Position numbers and translations under genes: made by a program
Part shown: in pieces, positions 16,425-24,060 of the stretch
How positions within the stretch are numbered: the stretch's first letter is position 1
Layout of the letters: every line of letters begins with the position of its first letter
The notes under the pieces: generated by a model
Databases searched by the model: none
What the model saw: only the letters and a program-made list of their open reading frames with translations
Told to the model about the DNA's origin: nothing
Origin: Streptomyces sp. JB150
GTDB lineage: Bacteria > Actinomycetota > Actinomycetes > Streptomycetales > Streptomycetaceae
Direction: 5' to 3'
Assembly: GCF_011193355.1 (NCBI RefSeq)
Contig: NZ_CP049780.1
Location: forward strand, 3,358,985 to 3,422,984
Length of the DNA: 64,000 bases

Positions 16425-17351
16425 TTACGAGTGGCCCAGCTCCGCCGTCTCCTCGTCCGTGACGTCCGGGACCGAGCCGGAGTCGCGGGCGGGGCGCAGC
16501 GGGAAGGGGTCGACGCGGGTCTCGTCGATGACGGGCGGGGCCGGCTGGGGCGGCTTGGGCATGACCGCGGCCTCGGAGTGGCCGCCGCAGCCGTAGGCCA
16601 GGGAGACCACGCGGCCGTCGGCGGGGGAGAACTCGTTGGCGCAGACGCCGAAGGCCTGGCCGAGGGAGCCGCCGATGGGGACGAGGAAGCCGCAGCTGAC
16701 GCAGGAGGCGGGGGCCGCCTGGGCCATGGGGGTCTTGGGGCCGTACGCCTCCTCCCAGCGGTCGGCGGCGACGTGCAGGCCGTACCGGGACAGGACCCGG
16801 GCGCGGCGCATGCCGAGTTCCTCGGCGACGGCGGCGATGGAGCCGCGCGAGGGAGCCTGGGGGAGGTGGGCCGGGGTCTCGGCGGTCACCTCGGCGTCCT
16901 CGGCCTCGGCCAGTTCCGCCATGTCCTGGGAGACCGCGGAGTTCGGCGGGGTCTCGTCCTCGCCGGTGTAACCGGGCTCCAGGCGCAGGTCCTCGGCGTC
17001 CGTGGGCAGGAGGTCTCCGGGGCCCATGTCGCCGGGGCGCAGGCGTTCGCTCCACGGCACCCATTCGGGGGCGAGGAGGGCGTCGGGGCCGGGCAGGAGG
17101 ACCGCCTCGTCCACCGTGACGATCTTGGCGCGGGAGGCGCGGGCCACCGTCACGGCCCAGCGCCAGCCCCGGTAGCCCAGCTCTTCGCACTCGAAGAAGT
17201 GCGTGACAACGCGGTCACCCTCGGAGACCAGCCCCGCGTGCTCTCCGACGACGCCGGGCGCGGCGGCCTCCTCGGCGGCGGCGCGGGCGAGGTCGACGGC
17301 CTCGGCGCACAGGCGGTCGGGGGTGCGGCTTCGCGTTGTCGCTGCGCTCAC
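16425..17351 (-). CDS. DUF3027 family protein
   Basis: A 308-residue protein of the actinobacterial DUF3027 family. The N-terminal half (THFFECEELGYRGWRWAVTV, VLLPGPDALLAPEWVPW) is the conserved core. A linker rich in Glu and Ala follows, then a possible metal-binding segment with cysteines at CVSCG, VCAN and YGCGGHSE. The GTG at 17351 is preceded by GTAGGAGAGAAG. The sacsin-like gene lies 107 bp further on the same strand, so they may be co-transcribed. The gap of about 330 bp to the divergent MFS gene (17352-17681) holds promoters only; I see no gene there. Function unknown. Confidence 0.85.
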   Translation of the reverse strand: MSAATTRSRTPDRLCAEAVDLARAAAEEAAAPGVVGEHAGLVSEGDRVVTHFFECEELGYRGWRWAVTVARASRAKIVTVDEAVLLPGPDALLAPEWVPWSERLRPGDMGPGDLLPTDAEDLRLEPGYTGEDETPPNSAVSQDMAELAEAEDAEVTAETPAHLPQAPSRGSIAAVAEELGMRRARVLSRYGLHVAADRWEEAYGPKTPMAQAAPASCVSCGFLVPIGGSLGQAFGVCANEFSPADGRVVSLAYGCGGHSEAAVMPKPPQPAPPVIDETRVDPFPLRPARDSGSVPDVTDEETAELGHS

Positions 17352-17681
17352 AGGTATCGCTTCTCTCCTACGCCGTCTTACGGGTGCGCCTTGCCTTGAG
17401 GCGGTGGGGGCGGCGGACGGAGCGGACCTGGGGACCGCGTCGACGTCCGTGTCCTCACGCTCTCGGGCACACCTACGTCATCCATTCTGCGGGATGCCGG
17501 TGAGGCGCGCGGCCGAGAACGTTCGCCACGGCGCGCTACGCACGCTACCTGTTCCCGTGCACTTGGCCTACACCGCCGCCCGGCCGATCCCCCCTCGGTT
17601 CGCCGCCGCCGCTGCCCCGAGTTCGCCGCCATCCGGCTCGTAACACCCTTACCCGTGCCGATCTCAGGGCACTATGACGGG

Positions 17682-19106
17682 GTGGCAGCCGCGAGGACAC
17701 CCGGTGGCACCAGCGGAATCGGTGGGGCCGAGGGGAGCAGCCGAGGCAGCGGAACGGGCCGGTGGGGCGGCTCGCTCCGCGCGCTGGGACGTGCCCTGCA
17801 CCTTCCGGTCACGGGGACGGCGCGCGGGATCCGGAAGGCGACGCACGCGCACGGCGCCGGCGAGTCGGGCCTGGGCAAGCTGATCGAGCTGCACGCGGTG
17901 AACGGCGCCGGCGATGTCATGATCACCGTCGCGCTCGCCTCGACCGTGTTCTTCTCCGTGCCGACCGACGAGGCGCGCGGGCGGGTCGCCCTCTACCTGG
18001 CGATCACGATGGCCCCGTTCACGCTGCTGGCGCCCGTGGTGGGCCCGCTGCTCGACCGGGTGCCGCACGGGCGGCGGGCCGCGATGGCGTGCGCGATGCT
18101 GGCGCGGGCGCTGCTCGCCCTGGTGCTGTCCGGGGCGGTGGTCTCCGGCAGCATCCAGCTGTATCCGGCGGCGCTCGGCGTGCTGGTCGCGTCGAAGGCG
18201 TACGGCGTGGTGCGCAGTGCCGTGGTGCCACGGTTGCTGCCGCCCGGTTTCTCGCTGGTGAAGGCGAACTCGCGGGTGACGCTCGGCGGGCTGCTGGCCA
18301 CCGGGGTGGCCGCGCCCGTGGGGGCCGGGCTGCAGGCGCTCGGGCCGCGCTGGCCGCTCTACGGCGCCTTTGTGATCTTCGTCGCGGGAACGTTCCTGTC
18401 GTTCTCGCTGCCACGGAAGGTCGACTCGGCCAAGGGCGAGGACACCGCGCTGCTCGCGGCGGACGCGGACCATCTCCACGGCCCGCACCGCCGGCCGGTC
18501 AAGCGCCCGGGCCTGCGGACGGTCGGCATCGCCGTCACCCACGCCCTCGGCGTGAACGCGGCCATCCGCTGCCTGGCCGGGTTCCTGATCTTCTTCCTGG
18601 CGTTCCTGCTGCGCGAGCACCCGCTGACCGGGCAGAGCGCGGCCGTGTCGCTGGGCATGGTGGCGGTCGCGGCGGGCGTCGGCAACGCCTGCGGTACGGC
18701 GGTGGGGGCGGCGCTGCGGGCCCGCGCCCCGGAGGTCATCATCGTCACGGTCGTCGCGGTGGAGCTGGGGGTGGCGGTCACCGCGGCGGTGTTCTTCGGC
18801 GCGTTCCTGGTGGCGTGCCTGGCCGCGGTCGCCGGGTTCGCGCAGGCGCTGGCGAAGCTGTCGCTGGACGCGCTGATCCAGCGGGACGTGCCGGAGCAGG
18901 TGCGCACCTCGGCGTTCGCCCGCTCGGAGACGCTGCTGCAGATGGCGTGGGTGCTGGGCGGCGCGATCGGCATCGCGATGCCGCTGAACGGCACGCTGGG
19001 GCTCGCCGTGGGCGCCGGTGTGCTGGCCGCCGGCTGGCTGACGACGGTGCGCGGGCTGCTCGGCTCGGCCCGGCACGGCGGCCGGCCGCGCGCGCGAGTG
19101 GCGTAA
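17682..19106 (+). CDS. MFS family membrane protein
   Basis: A major-facilitator-type membrane protein of about 474 residues. A Gly-rich cytoplasmic N-terminus (residues 1-75) precedes about 12 hydrophobic spans, including VNGAGDVMITVALASTVFFS, FTLLAPVVGPLLDRVPHGRR (the loop-2 motif), and the late helices AWVLGGAIGIAMPLNGTLGL. The group is conserved in Streptomyces without a known substrate. The start is uncertain: GTG at 17682, with CACTAT 7 nt upstream, would be leaderless; GTG at 17655 is also in frame. It is divergent from the DUF3027 gene. Confidence 0.8.
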   Translation: MAAARTPGGTSGIGGAEGSSRGSGTGRWGGSLRALGRALHLPVTGTARGIRKATHAHGAGESGLGKLIELHAVNGAGDVMITVALASTVFFSVPTDEARGRVALYLAITMAPFTLLAPVVGPLLDRVPHGRRAAMACAMLARALLALVLSGAVVSGSIQLYPAALGVLVASKAYGVVRSAVVPRLLPPGFSLVKANSRVTLGGLLATGVAAPVGAGLQALGPRWPLYGAFVIFVAGTFLSFSLPRKVDSAKGEDTALLAADADHLHGPHRRPVKRPGLRTVGIAVTHALGVNAAIRCLAGFLIFFLAFLLREHPLTGQSAAVSLGMVAVAAGVGNACGTAVGAALRARAPEVIIVTVVAVELGVAVTAAVFFGAFLVACLAAVAGFAQALAKLSLDALIQRDVPEQVRTSAFARSETLLQMAWVLGGAIGIAMPLNGTLGLAVGAGVLAAGWLTTVRGLLGSARHGGRPRARVA

Positions 19107-19169
19107 CCCACGCCCTGCCGCCCACCCCCACCCGGGCGCTCGTCCTCGTGCGCCCGATAGCCTTCGGCC

Positions 19170-19670
19170 ATGACCACGCTGCCCCGCGGCGAAGCCGCTA
19201 GTCAACACAGTGCTGGGCGACGCCGCCGCGCCGTCGCCGTTGCCGGCGCCGTTTCCGCCGGACTGCTCGTCCTGTCGGCCTGCGACAAGCCGACGCCGGT
19301 GTCGACCATCACGGTCGGTTCGGACTCGGTCAGCTCCGAGGCGACCTGCTACGAGGAGGGCAAGGTCCTCAAGGCGCAGGAGCTGGCCAAGTGCCTCAAG
19401 GAGAAGGACATCGACTCCCTCTCCGTCGACCCCGACGAGCTGGTGCGCTTCGGCGTCGACCCGGCCGTCGCGGACAAGGGCTGGATCATCATGATGAACG
19501 GCCAGCCGCTCCTGAACGAGCCCATCAAGAAGACGTACACGACCATCCCGGGCAGCGTGTTCTTCAACGCCCAGTACGGCGCGCAGGGCGACTCCACGCT
19601 GGTCTCCATCCGTGAGGGCGAGCGGGACGCCACCGGGCTGTGGTCCTTCAAGCTGAAGAAGGACGCCTGA
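19170..19670 (+). CDS. DUF2771 family lipoprotein
   Basis: A 166-residue exported protein. Basic residues (RRRR) and a hydrophobic stretch (AVAVAGAVSAGLLVLSAC) form a lipoprotein signal with lipobox LSAC, so the mature protein should be anchored by the Cys at about residue 38. Two more cysteines (ATCYEEG and AKCLKE) could form a disulfide. It matches the DUF2771 family of actinobacteria, usually found directly before mqnB, as here. TAGCCT at about 19159 precedes the ATG at 19170, suggesting leaderless transcription. mqnB begins 11 nt after its stop. The function is unknown. Confidence 0.83.
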   Translation: MTTLPRGEAASQHSAGRRRRAVAVAGAVSAGLLVLSACDKPTPVSTITVGSDSVSSEATCYEEGKVLKAQELAKCLKEKDIDSLSVDPDELVRFGVDPAVADKGWIIMMNGQPLLNEPIKKTYTTIPGSVFFNAQYGAQGDSTLVSIREGERDATGLWSFKLKKDA

Positions 19671-19681
19671 CCACGTCCCCG

Positions 19682-20356
19682 GTGAAACGCGTCCTGGTGG
19701 CCACCGCGGTCCCCGCCGAGCGGGACGCGGTGGCCAGGGCGTTCTCCCAAGCCGGCGGGCAGGAGTCCGGCGGGCCTGTCGTCATCGCCGCCGGTGTGGG
19801 TCCCGCCCGCGCCGCCGCCGCCTCGGCGACCGCCCTCACCGAGGCCGCCCGTGACGGCCGCCCCTTCCACCTGGTGGTGAGCGCCGGCATCGGCGGCGGC
19901 TTCGCGCCCGAGGCGCCGGTGGGCTCGCTGGTCGTCGCCGACGAGATCACCGCGGCCGACCTGGGCGCCGAGACCGCCGACGGCTTCGTGCCGGTCACCG
20001 AGCTGGGCTTCGGCACCGTCACCCACCGTCCCCCCGCCGCCCTCGTACGGGACGTCACGGCCGCCACCGGGGCCCGCGCCGGCACGATCCTCACCGTCTC
20101 CACGGTGACCGGCACCGCCGCGCGCGCCGCGGCCCTGCGGGCCCGCCACCCGCGCGCCCTCGCCGAGGCCATGGAGGGCTTCGGGGTCGCCGAGGCCGCC
20201 GCCGCGCACGGCGTGCCCGTGCTGGAACTGCGGGCCGTCTCCAATCCGGTGGGCCCGCGCGACCGCGCCGCCTGGCGGATCGGCGACGCGCTTTCCGCGC
20301 TGACCGAGGGCTTCGGGAAGCTCGCACCCGTCCTGGAGGGTTGGAAACCGGCATGA
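19682..20356 (+). CDS. mqnB: Futalosine hydrolase
   Basis: MqnB removes hypoxanthine from futalosine to give dehypoxanthinyl futalosine in the alternative menaquinone pathway. The 224-residue protein has the nucleoside-phosphorylase/hydrolase fold: opening KRVLVATAVPAERDAV, the ribose-site segment VVSAGIGGGF, and near the end EAMEGFGVAEAA, then LELRAVSNPVGPRDRAAW. The GTG at 19682 lies 11 nt after the DUF2771 gene; a longer start at 19640 would overlap it. The stop overlaps the mqnD start as ATGA, so the two enzymes are translationally coupled. Confidence 0.92.
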   Translation: MKRVLVATAVPAERDAVARAFSQAGGQESGGPVVIAAGVGPARAAAASATALTEAARDGRPFHLVVSAGIGGGFAPEAPVGSLVVADEITAADLGAETADGFVPVTELGFGTVTHRPPAALVRDVTAATGARAGTILTVSTVTGTAARAAALRARHPRALAEAMEGFGVAEAAAAHGVPVLELRAVSNPVGPRDRAAWRIGDALSALTEGFGKLAPVLEGWKPA

Positions 20357-21192
20357 AGCTGCGGATCGCTTACTCCCCCTGCCCGAACGACACCTTCGTC
20401 TTCGACGCCCTGGCCCACGGCCGCGTCCCCGGCGCCCCCCTCCTGGACGTGACGTTCGCCGACATCGACGTCACCAACGGCATGGCCGAGCGCGGCGAGT
20501 TCGACGTGCTGAAGGTGTCGTACGCGGTGCTGCCGTACGTCCTCGACGAGTACGCCCTGCTGCCGTGCGGCGGGGCGCTGGGGCGGGGCTGCGGGCCGCT
20601 CGTGCTGACGCGGGAGCCGGGGACGGACCTGACCGGCCGTACGGTCGCCGTGCCCAGTGAGCGGTCGACGGCGTACCTGCTGTTCCGGCTGTGGGCGGCG
20701 GACACCGTGCCCGGCGGGGTCGGGCGGATCGTGGTGATGCCGTTCCACGAGATCATGCCCGCGGTGCGGGACGGGAGGGTGGACGCCGGACTCGTCATCC
20801 ACGAGGCCCGGTTCACGTACCACACCTACGGGCTGCACAAGCTCGCCGACATGGGCGAGCACTGGGAGGACACCACCGGGCTGCCGATCCCGCTGGGCGC
20901 GATCATCGCGAAGCGGTCGCTGGGCGCGCCGGCCCTGCGGCGGCTCGCCGACTCGATCCGTACGTCCGTACGGGCCGCGTGGGACGACCCCGAGGCGTCC
21001 CGCCCGTACGTCATGGAACACGCCCAGGAGATGGACCCGGCCGTCGCCGACCAGCACATCGGGCTGTACGTCAACGAGTTCACCGCCGGCCTCGGCGACG
21101 AGGGCTACGCGGCGGTCCGCGGGCTGCTCACCCGCGCGGCGGCCGAGGGACTGGTGCCGCCCCTCGGCCCCGAGGCGCTGGACTTCCCGTAG
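20353..21192 (+). CDS. mqnD: 1,4-dihydroxy-6-naphthoate synthase
   Basis: MqnD converts cyclic dehypoxanthinyl futalosine to 1,4-dihydroxy-6-naphthoate, the ring precursor of menaquinone in the futalosine route. The 279-residue protein has the periplasmic-binding-protein-like fold of MqnA/MqnD. The diagnostic opening is RIAYSPCPNDTFVFDAL, followed by DVTFADIDVTNGMA, DVLKVSYAVLPYVLDEYALL and the internal VVMPFHEIMPAVRDG, then VIHEARFTY with the catalytic-region histidine. The ATG at 20353 overlaps the mqnB stop. The other mqn genes are not in this window. Confidence 0.95.
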   Translation: MKLRIAYSPCPNDTFVFDALAHGRVPGAPLLDVTFADIDVTNGMAERGEFDVLKVSYAVLPYVLDEYALLPCGGALGRGCGPLVLTREPGTDLTGRTVAVPSERSTAYLLFRLWAADTVPGGVGRIVVMPFHEIMPAVRDGRVDAGLVIHEARFTYHTYGLHKLADMGEHWEDTTGLPIPLGAIIAKRSLGAPALRRLADSIRTSVRAAWDDPEASRPYVMEHAQEMDPAVADQHIGLYVNEFTAGLGDEGYAAVRGLLTRAAAEGLVPPLGPEALDFP

Positions 21193-21199
21193 CGGTGTC

Positions 21200-21583
21200 C
21201 TACACGTCGAGCTGGTCGGCGACCGCGCGGAGCAGGCCGGCGATCTTCTTGCCGGAGGCCCGCTCCGGGTAGCGGCCCTTCTCCAGCATCGGGGTGATGT
21301 TCTCCAGCAGGGTCGTCAGGTCCTGCACGATCGAGGCCAGCTCGTCCGGCTTCTTGCGCTGCGCGGCGGCGACCGACGGGGTCGGCTCCAGCAGGATCAC
21401 CGACAGGGCCTGGTCGCCGCGCTGGCCGGCGACCACGCCGAATTCCACGCGCTGACCCGGCTTGAGCGTCTCCACTCCGGCGGGGAGAACCGAGGAATGG
21501 ACGAAGACGTCACCGCCGTCGTCGCGGGAGAGAAAGCCGAAGCCCTTCTCGCTGTTGAACCACTTGACCTTGCCGGTAGGCAC
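21200..21583 (-). CDS. Cold-shock domain protein with C-terminal extension
   Basis: A 127-residue protein. Residues 1-67 are a cold-shock OB fold with both RNA-binding motifs, KGFGFLS (RNP1) and DVFVHSS (RNP2), in the context GKVKWFNSEKGFGF. The following 60 residues (KKPDELASIVQDLTTLLENI, then SGKKIAGLLRAVADQLDV) form a helical extension absent from the 67-residue Csp at 47167. It starts at the GTG at 21583 with GAGGACAGAC upstream. It faces mqnD with only 7 bp between stops, so the two transcripts may interfere. Confidence 0.9.
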   Translation of the reverse strand: MPTGKVKWFNSEKGFGFLSRDDGGDVFVHSSVLPAGVETLKPGQRVEFGVVAGQRGDQALSVILLEPTPSVAAAQRKKPDELASIVQDLTTLLENITPMLEKGRYPERASGKKIAGLLRAVADQLDV

Positions 21584-21747
21584 GTCTGTCCTCGTCCTCG
21601 TACTCGTCGGAAAACTGCTTCGGAAACGGCTTCTGATAGCACTACAGCGGGTCGTCACTGACCCGCCGGTACCAAGGCTAATGGTCCCGGGGCCGCTGAC
21701 AAGACGTCGCCCGGCTGTTCCCTCGGGCTGGGAACTACCCTGGTCCG

Positions 21748-22029
21748 GTGCGTGACAAAACCCCACCGAATTCCGCCGCGCCCGGTGACCGGCTGATCCG
21801 TGCCGGCGCCGTCGTGTTCTTCCTCGGAGCCGTGGCCACGCTGGTCACCGTGGCCCCGCTGTTCCTCGGAACGACGCCGTTTCCGACGTACATGTTCGCA
21901 TTGAGCATGCTGATGGGCGTCGGATTTCTGATCGCCGGTGCCGGGGTGATGCGGTCCATCGCCGCCGGGCGGCGTCAGGCGCGCGCCGCCTCCGGTGCGT
22001 CCGGGGCGCCGCCGGCCTCCGCCAGGTAG
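21748..22029 (+). CDS. Small two-span membrane protein
   Basis: A 93-residue protein with two hydrophobic helices (IRAGAVVFFLGAVATLVTVA and MFALSMLMGVGFLIAGAGVM) and basic cytoplasmic ends. I do not recognise a named family, but the codon use is strongly coding-like. The GTG at 21748 follows TACCCT at 21736-21741 by 6 nt, so the start is probably leaderless. Its 3' end overlaps the convergent HAD gene by 55 bp, where both frames appear coding. Confidence 0.75.
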   Translation: MRDKTPPNSAAPGDRLIRAGAVVFFLGAVATLVTVAPLFLGTTPFPTYMFALSMLMGVGFLIAGAGVMRSIAAGRRQARAASGASGAPPASAR

Positions 22030-22640
22030 CCGGCCAGCCACCGCGGGAACGCGGTCAGGTCGGCGAGGACGACGTCGCTGCCGGCCGCGCGCAGCTCGTC
22101 CGCGCCGAACGGGCCGGTCGCCACCGTCACCGCCAGGGCGTCGGCGGCGCGGGCGGCGCGGATGTCGCCCAGGTGGTCGCCGACGTAGACGGCCGCGGCG
22201 TGCTCGCGCAGGGCCTGCGCCTTCGCCTCCGCCCACAGGTCGCCGACCAAGGCGTCCGGCTCGATGCCCAGGTGCCTCAGGTGCAGCGCGGCGTTCGGCT
22301 CGTACTTCGCCGTGACCACGATCGCCCGCCCGCCCGCCGCCCGGACGGCGGCGACGGCCTCACGGGCGCCGGGCAGGGCGGGGGTGGCGGCGATGGCGTA
22401 CCGCGGATACATCGACCGGTACAGGTCGGCCATCGCCGGGACCTCCTCCTCCGGGAACCAGTTCCGCAGCTCGTGCGCCAGCGGCGGGCCGAGGCGGGTG
22501 ACCGCGAGGTCGGCGTCGACGAACGTGCCGGTGCGCTCGGCGAGCGCCTGGTAGCAGGCGCGGATGCCGGGGCGGGAGTCGATCAGGGTCATGTCCAGGT
22601 CGAAGCCGACGGTCAGCGGGGCGGAGGTTGCAGAGGCCAT
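21975..22640 (-). CDS. HAD-superfamily hydrolase (phosphoglycolate phosphatase-like)
   Basis: A 221-residue HAD phosphatase. Motif I is VGFDLDMTLIDS, with the nucleophile Asp and the Met variant in DxDMT. Motif II is IVVTAKYEP, with Thr in place of the usual Ser. The conserved Lys lies in AEAKAQALRE, and motif IV is VYVGDHLGDIRAA. A helical cap lies between motifs I and II, as in Gph/PhoE phosphatases. The substrate is not predictable. The ATG at 22640 has CACAAT 7 nt upstream, pointing to leaderless mRNA. It overlaps the convergent small membrane gene. Confidence 0.88.
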   Translation of the reverse strand: MASATSAPLTVGFDLDMTLIDSRPGIRACYQALAERTGTFVDADLAVTRLGPPLAHELRNWFPEEEVPAMADLYRSMYPRYAIAATPALPGAREAVAAVRAAGGRAIVVTAKYEPNAALHLRHLGIEPDALVGDLWAEAKAQALREHAAAVYVGDHLGDIRAARAADALAVTVATGPFGADELRAAGSDVVLADLTAFPRWLAGYLAEAGGAPDAPEAARA

Positions 22641-22725
22641 GCGGGCCATTGTGCCGACCGGCCGGCGACGCCCCGGCCGGGACCACGGCACACCGCCGCT
22701 CGCGGCGCGCTTCCCGGTCCGCCGG

Positions 22726-23766
22726 TCACCGCTGTCTCTGCGACCGCCAGACCAGGAACGCCGCCGACGCGAGCGCCGCGCCCCGCACCACCCACGGCCA
22801 GGTCTCGCCGATCGCGTCGCCCATCGCGCCCTCGGGGATCGGCTCCCCCCAGCGGCCCTCCGTACGGCCCCACAGCCAGGTGAAACCGGCGGCGACCGCG
22901 AGACCGGGCAGGACCATGACCGCCCACTTGACCTCGGCCGGGGTCAGGCGGCGGGAGACGTAGACGATCAGCCAGCCGAAGGCGAGGACCAGGAGGTTGC
23001 CGAGGACCGCGCCCGCCACCAGGAGGGCGGCGGCGAACAGCAGCAGCGGGTTGCTCCAGCCGCCGGCGGCCGGGAGGAAGCGGCGGCGGCCCTCCCGCGG
23101 CTCCTCCTCCGCCTCGCCCGCCTCCTCGATGCCCTCGGCGTCCTCGGGCGCGGTCCGCGGCGCGGGGGGCTTCCCGGCCGCCGCCGGATCGCGCCGCGGG
23201 GGCGGCTTCAGCAGGTCGGGGATCTCCACGCCGCCGACGAACCCCGGCACCGCCTCCCCGGGGCCGAACGGGGTGCCCTCCACCCGCCACCAGTCCGGCT
23301 CGACCGCGCTGTCGCCGAGTTCGTGGGCGCCCGCCAGGTGGGGCGCGGCGGGGACGTCCGCGTCCGCGGTCCGCGGTTCGGCGGGGCGGGGGCGCGGGAC
23401 GACGCGGCGCAGGCTCCTCGGCAGGCCGCGGGGCTGCTTGGCGGGCTTGTCGGGGCGGCGCCGCGCGGTGCCCGTGGTCTCGTCCCGCTGGGCCGGGACG
23501 GCGGCGGGCGGCGGCTGCGGCGCGGTGCGCGTGCCGGTGCCGTCGCCCGCCGCCGTGACCACGTCGTCGGGGCTGCCCAGCCGGGCGATGATCCGGCGGA
23601 CGGCGGCGGGGCTGTCCACCGGGACCTTCGCCCGCCGCCGGTCGATCTCGTCCCGCAACTGGTTCACCAGCCGCATGCGGGTGGCGGAGGGCAGCTGCCG
23701 CTGCTGCGCCACGTCGCCGACGCGGCTCAGATACTCGTAGACGACCTTGTCGCTCTCGATGCCCAC
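22726..23766 (-). CDS. Membrane protein with HAAS-like N-terminal domain
   Basis: A 346-residue protein in three parts. Residues about 10-75 (YEYLSRVGDVAQQ, RLVNQLRDEIDRRRA, then RRIIARLGSPDDVV) resemble the HAAS helical signalling domain. Residues about 80-235 are a disordered Pro/Arg/Glu-rich linker. The C-terminal 110 residues carry four hydrophobic spans (LLLFAAALLVAGAVLGNLLV, LVLAFGWLIVYVS, WAVMVLPGLAVAAGFTWLW, WVVRGAALASAAFLVW). The GTG at 23766 follows GGAGGGGACAGC. No function is known. The 294 bp between it and the divergent helicase-associated gene hold no gene. Confidence 0.75.
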   Translation of the reverse strand: MGIESDKVVYEYLSRVGDVAQQRQLPSATRMRLVNQLRDEIDRRRAKVPVDSPAAVRRIIARLGSPDDVVTAAGDGTGTRTAPQPPPAAVPAQRDETTGTARRRPDKPAKQPRGLPRSLRRVVPRPRPAEPRTADADVPAAPHLAGAHELGDSAVEPDWWRVEGTPFGPGEAVPGFVGGVEIPDLLKPPPRRDPAAAGKPPAPRTAPEDAEGIEEAGEAEEEPREGRRRFLPAAGGWSNPLLLFAAALLVAGAVLGNLLVLAFGWLIVYVSRRLTPAEVKWAVMVLPGLAVAAGFTWLWGRTEGRWGEPIPEGAMGDAIGETWPWVVRGAALASAAFLVWRSQRQR

Positions 23767-24060
23767 GCTGTCCCCTCCGGGGCGGGTGTGCCGTTGTGCC
23801 GTTGTGCGCTGTGCCTTGCGTGTTGTGCGTGTTTCCGCCGGAATCCGTCCCCGGGGGACGACGTTAGCGCAGGGGGCGGCGGCGGACGGTGTGTCAGCCG
23901 GGTTCCCGCGGACCGGACTTGTCCGCCTCCGGGCGGCGCCGCGCGCAGCGGCCGGGGGTCCCGCGGCCGGGAGTGCGGGCCCCGGCCGGGCCGGTGCGGG
24001 CGGCTCGCGGGGGTCGTGCGGGGCTGATGCCGGCGGACGGCAGCCGCTACCGTTGGCCGG

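Noticed and set aside
19640..19681. Longer start for mqnB at GTG 19640
   Set aside because: It would overlap the DUF2771 gene by 31 bp with no ribosome-binding site, and the enzyme family begins at KRVLVATAVPAE.
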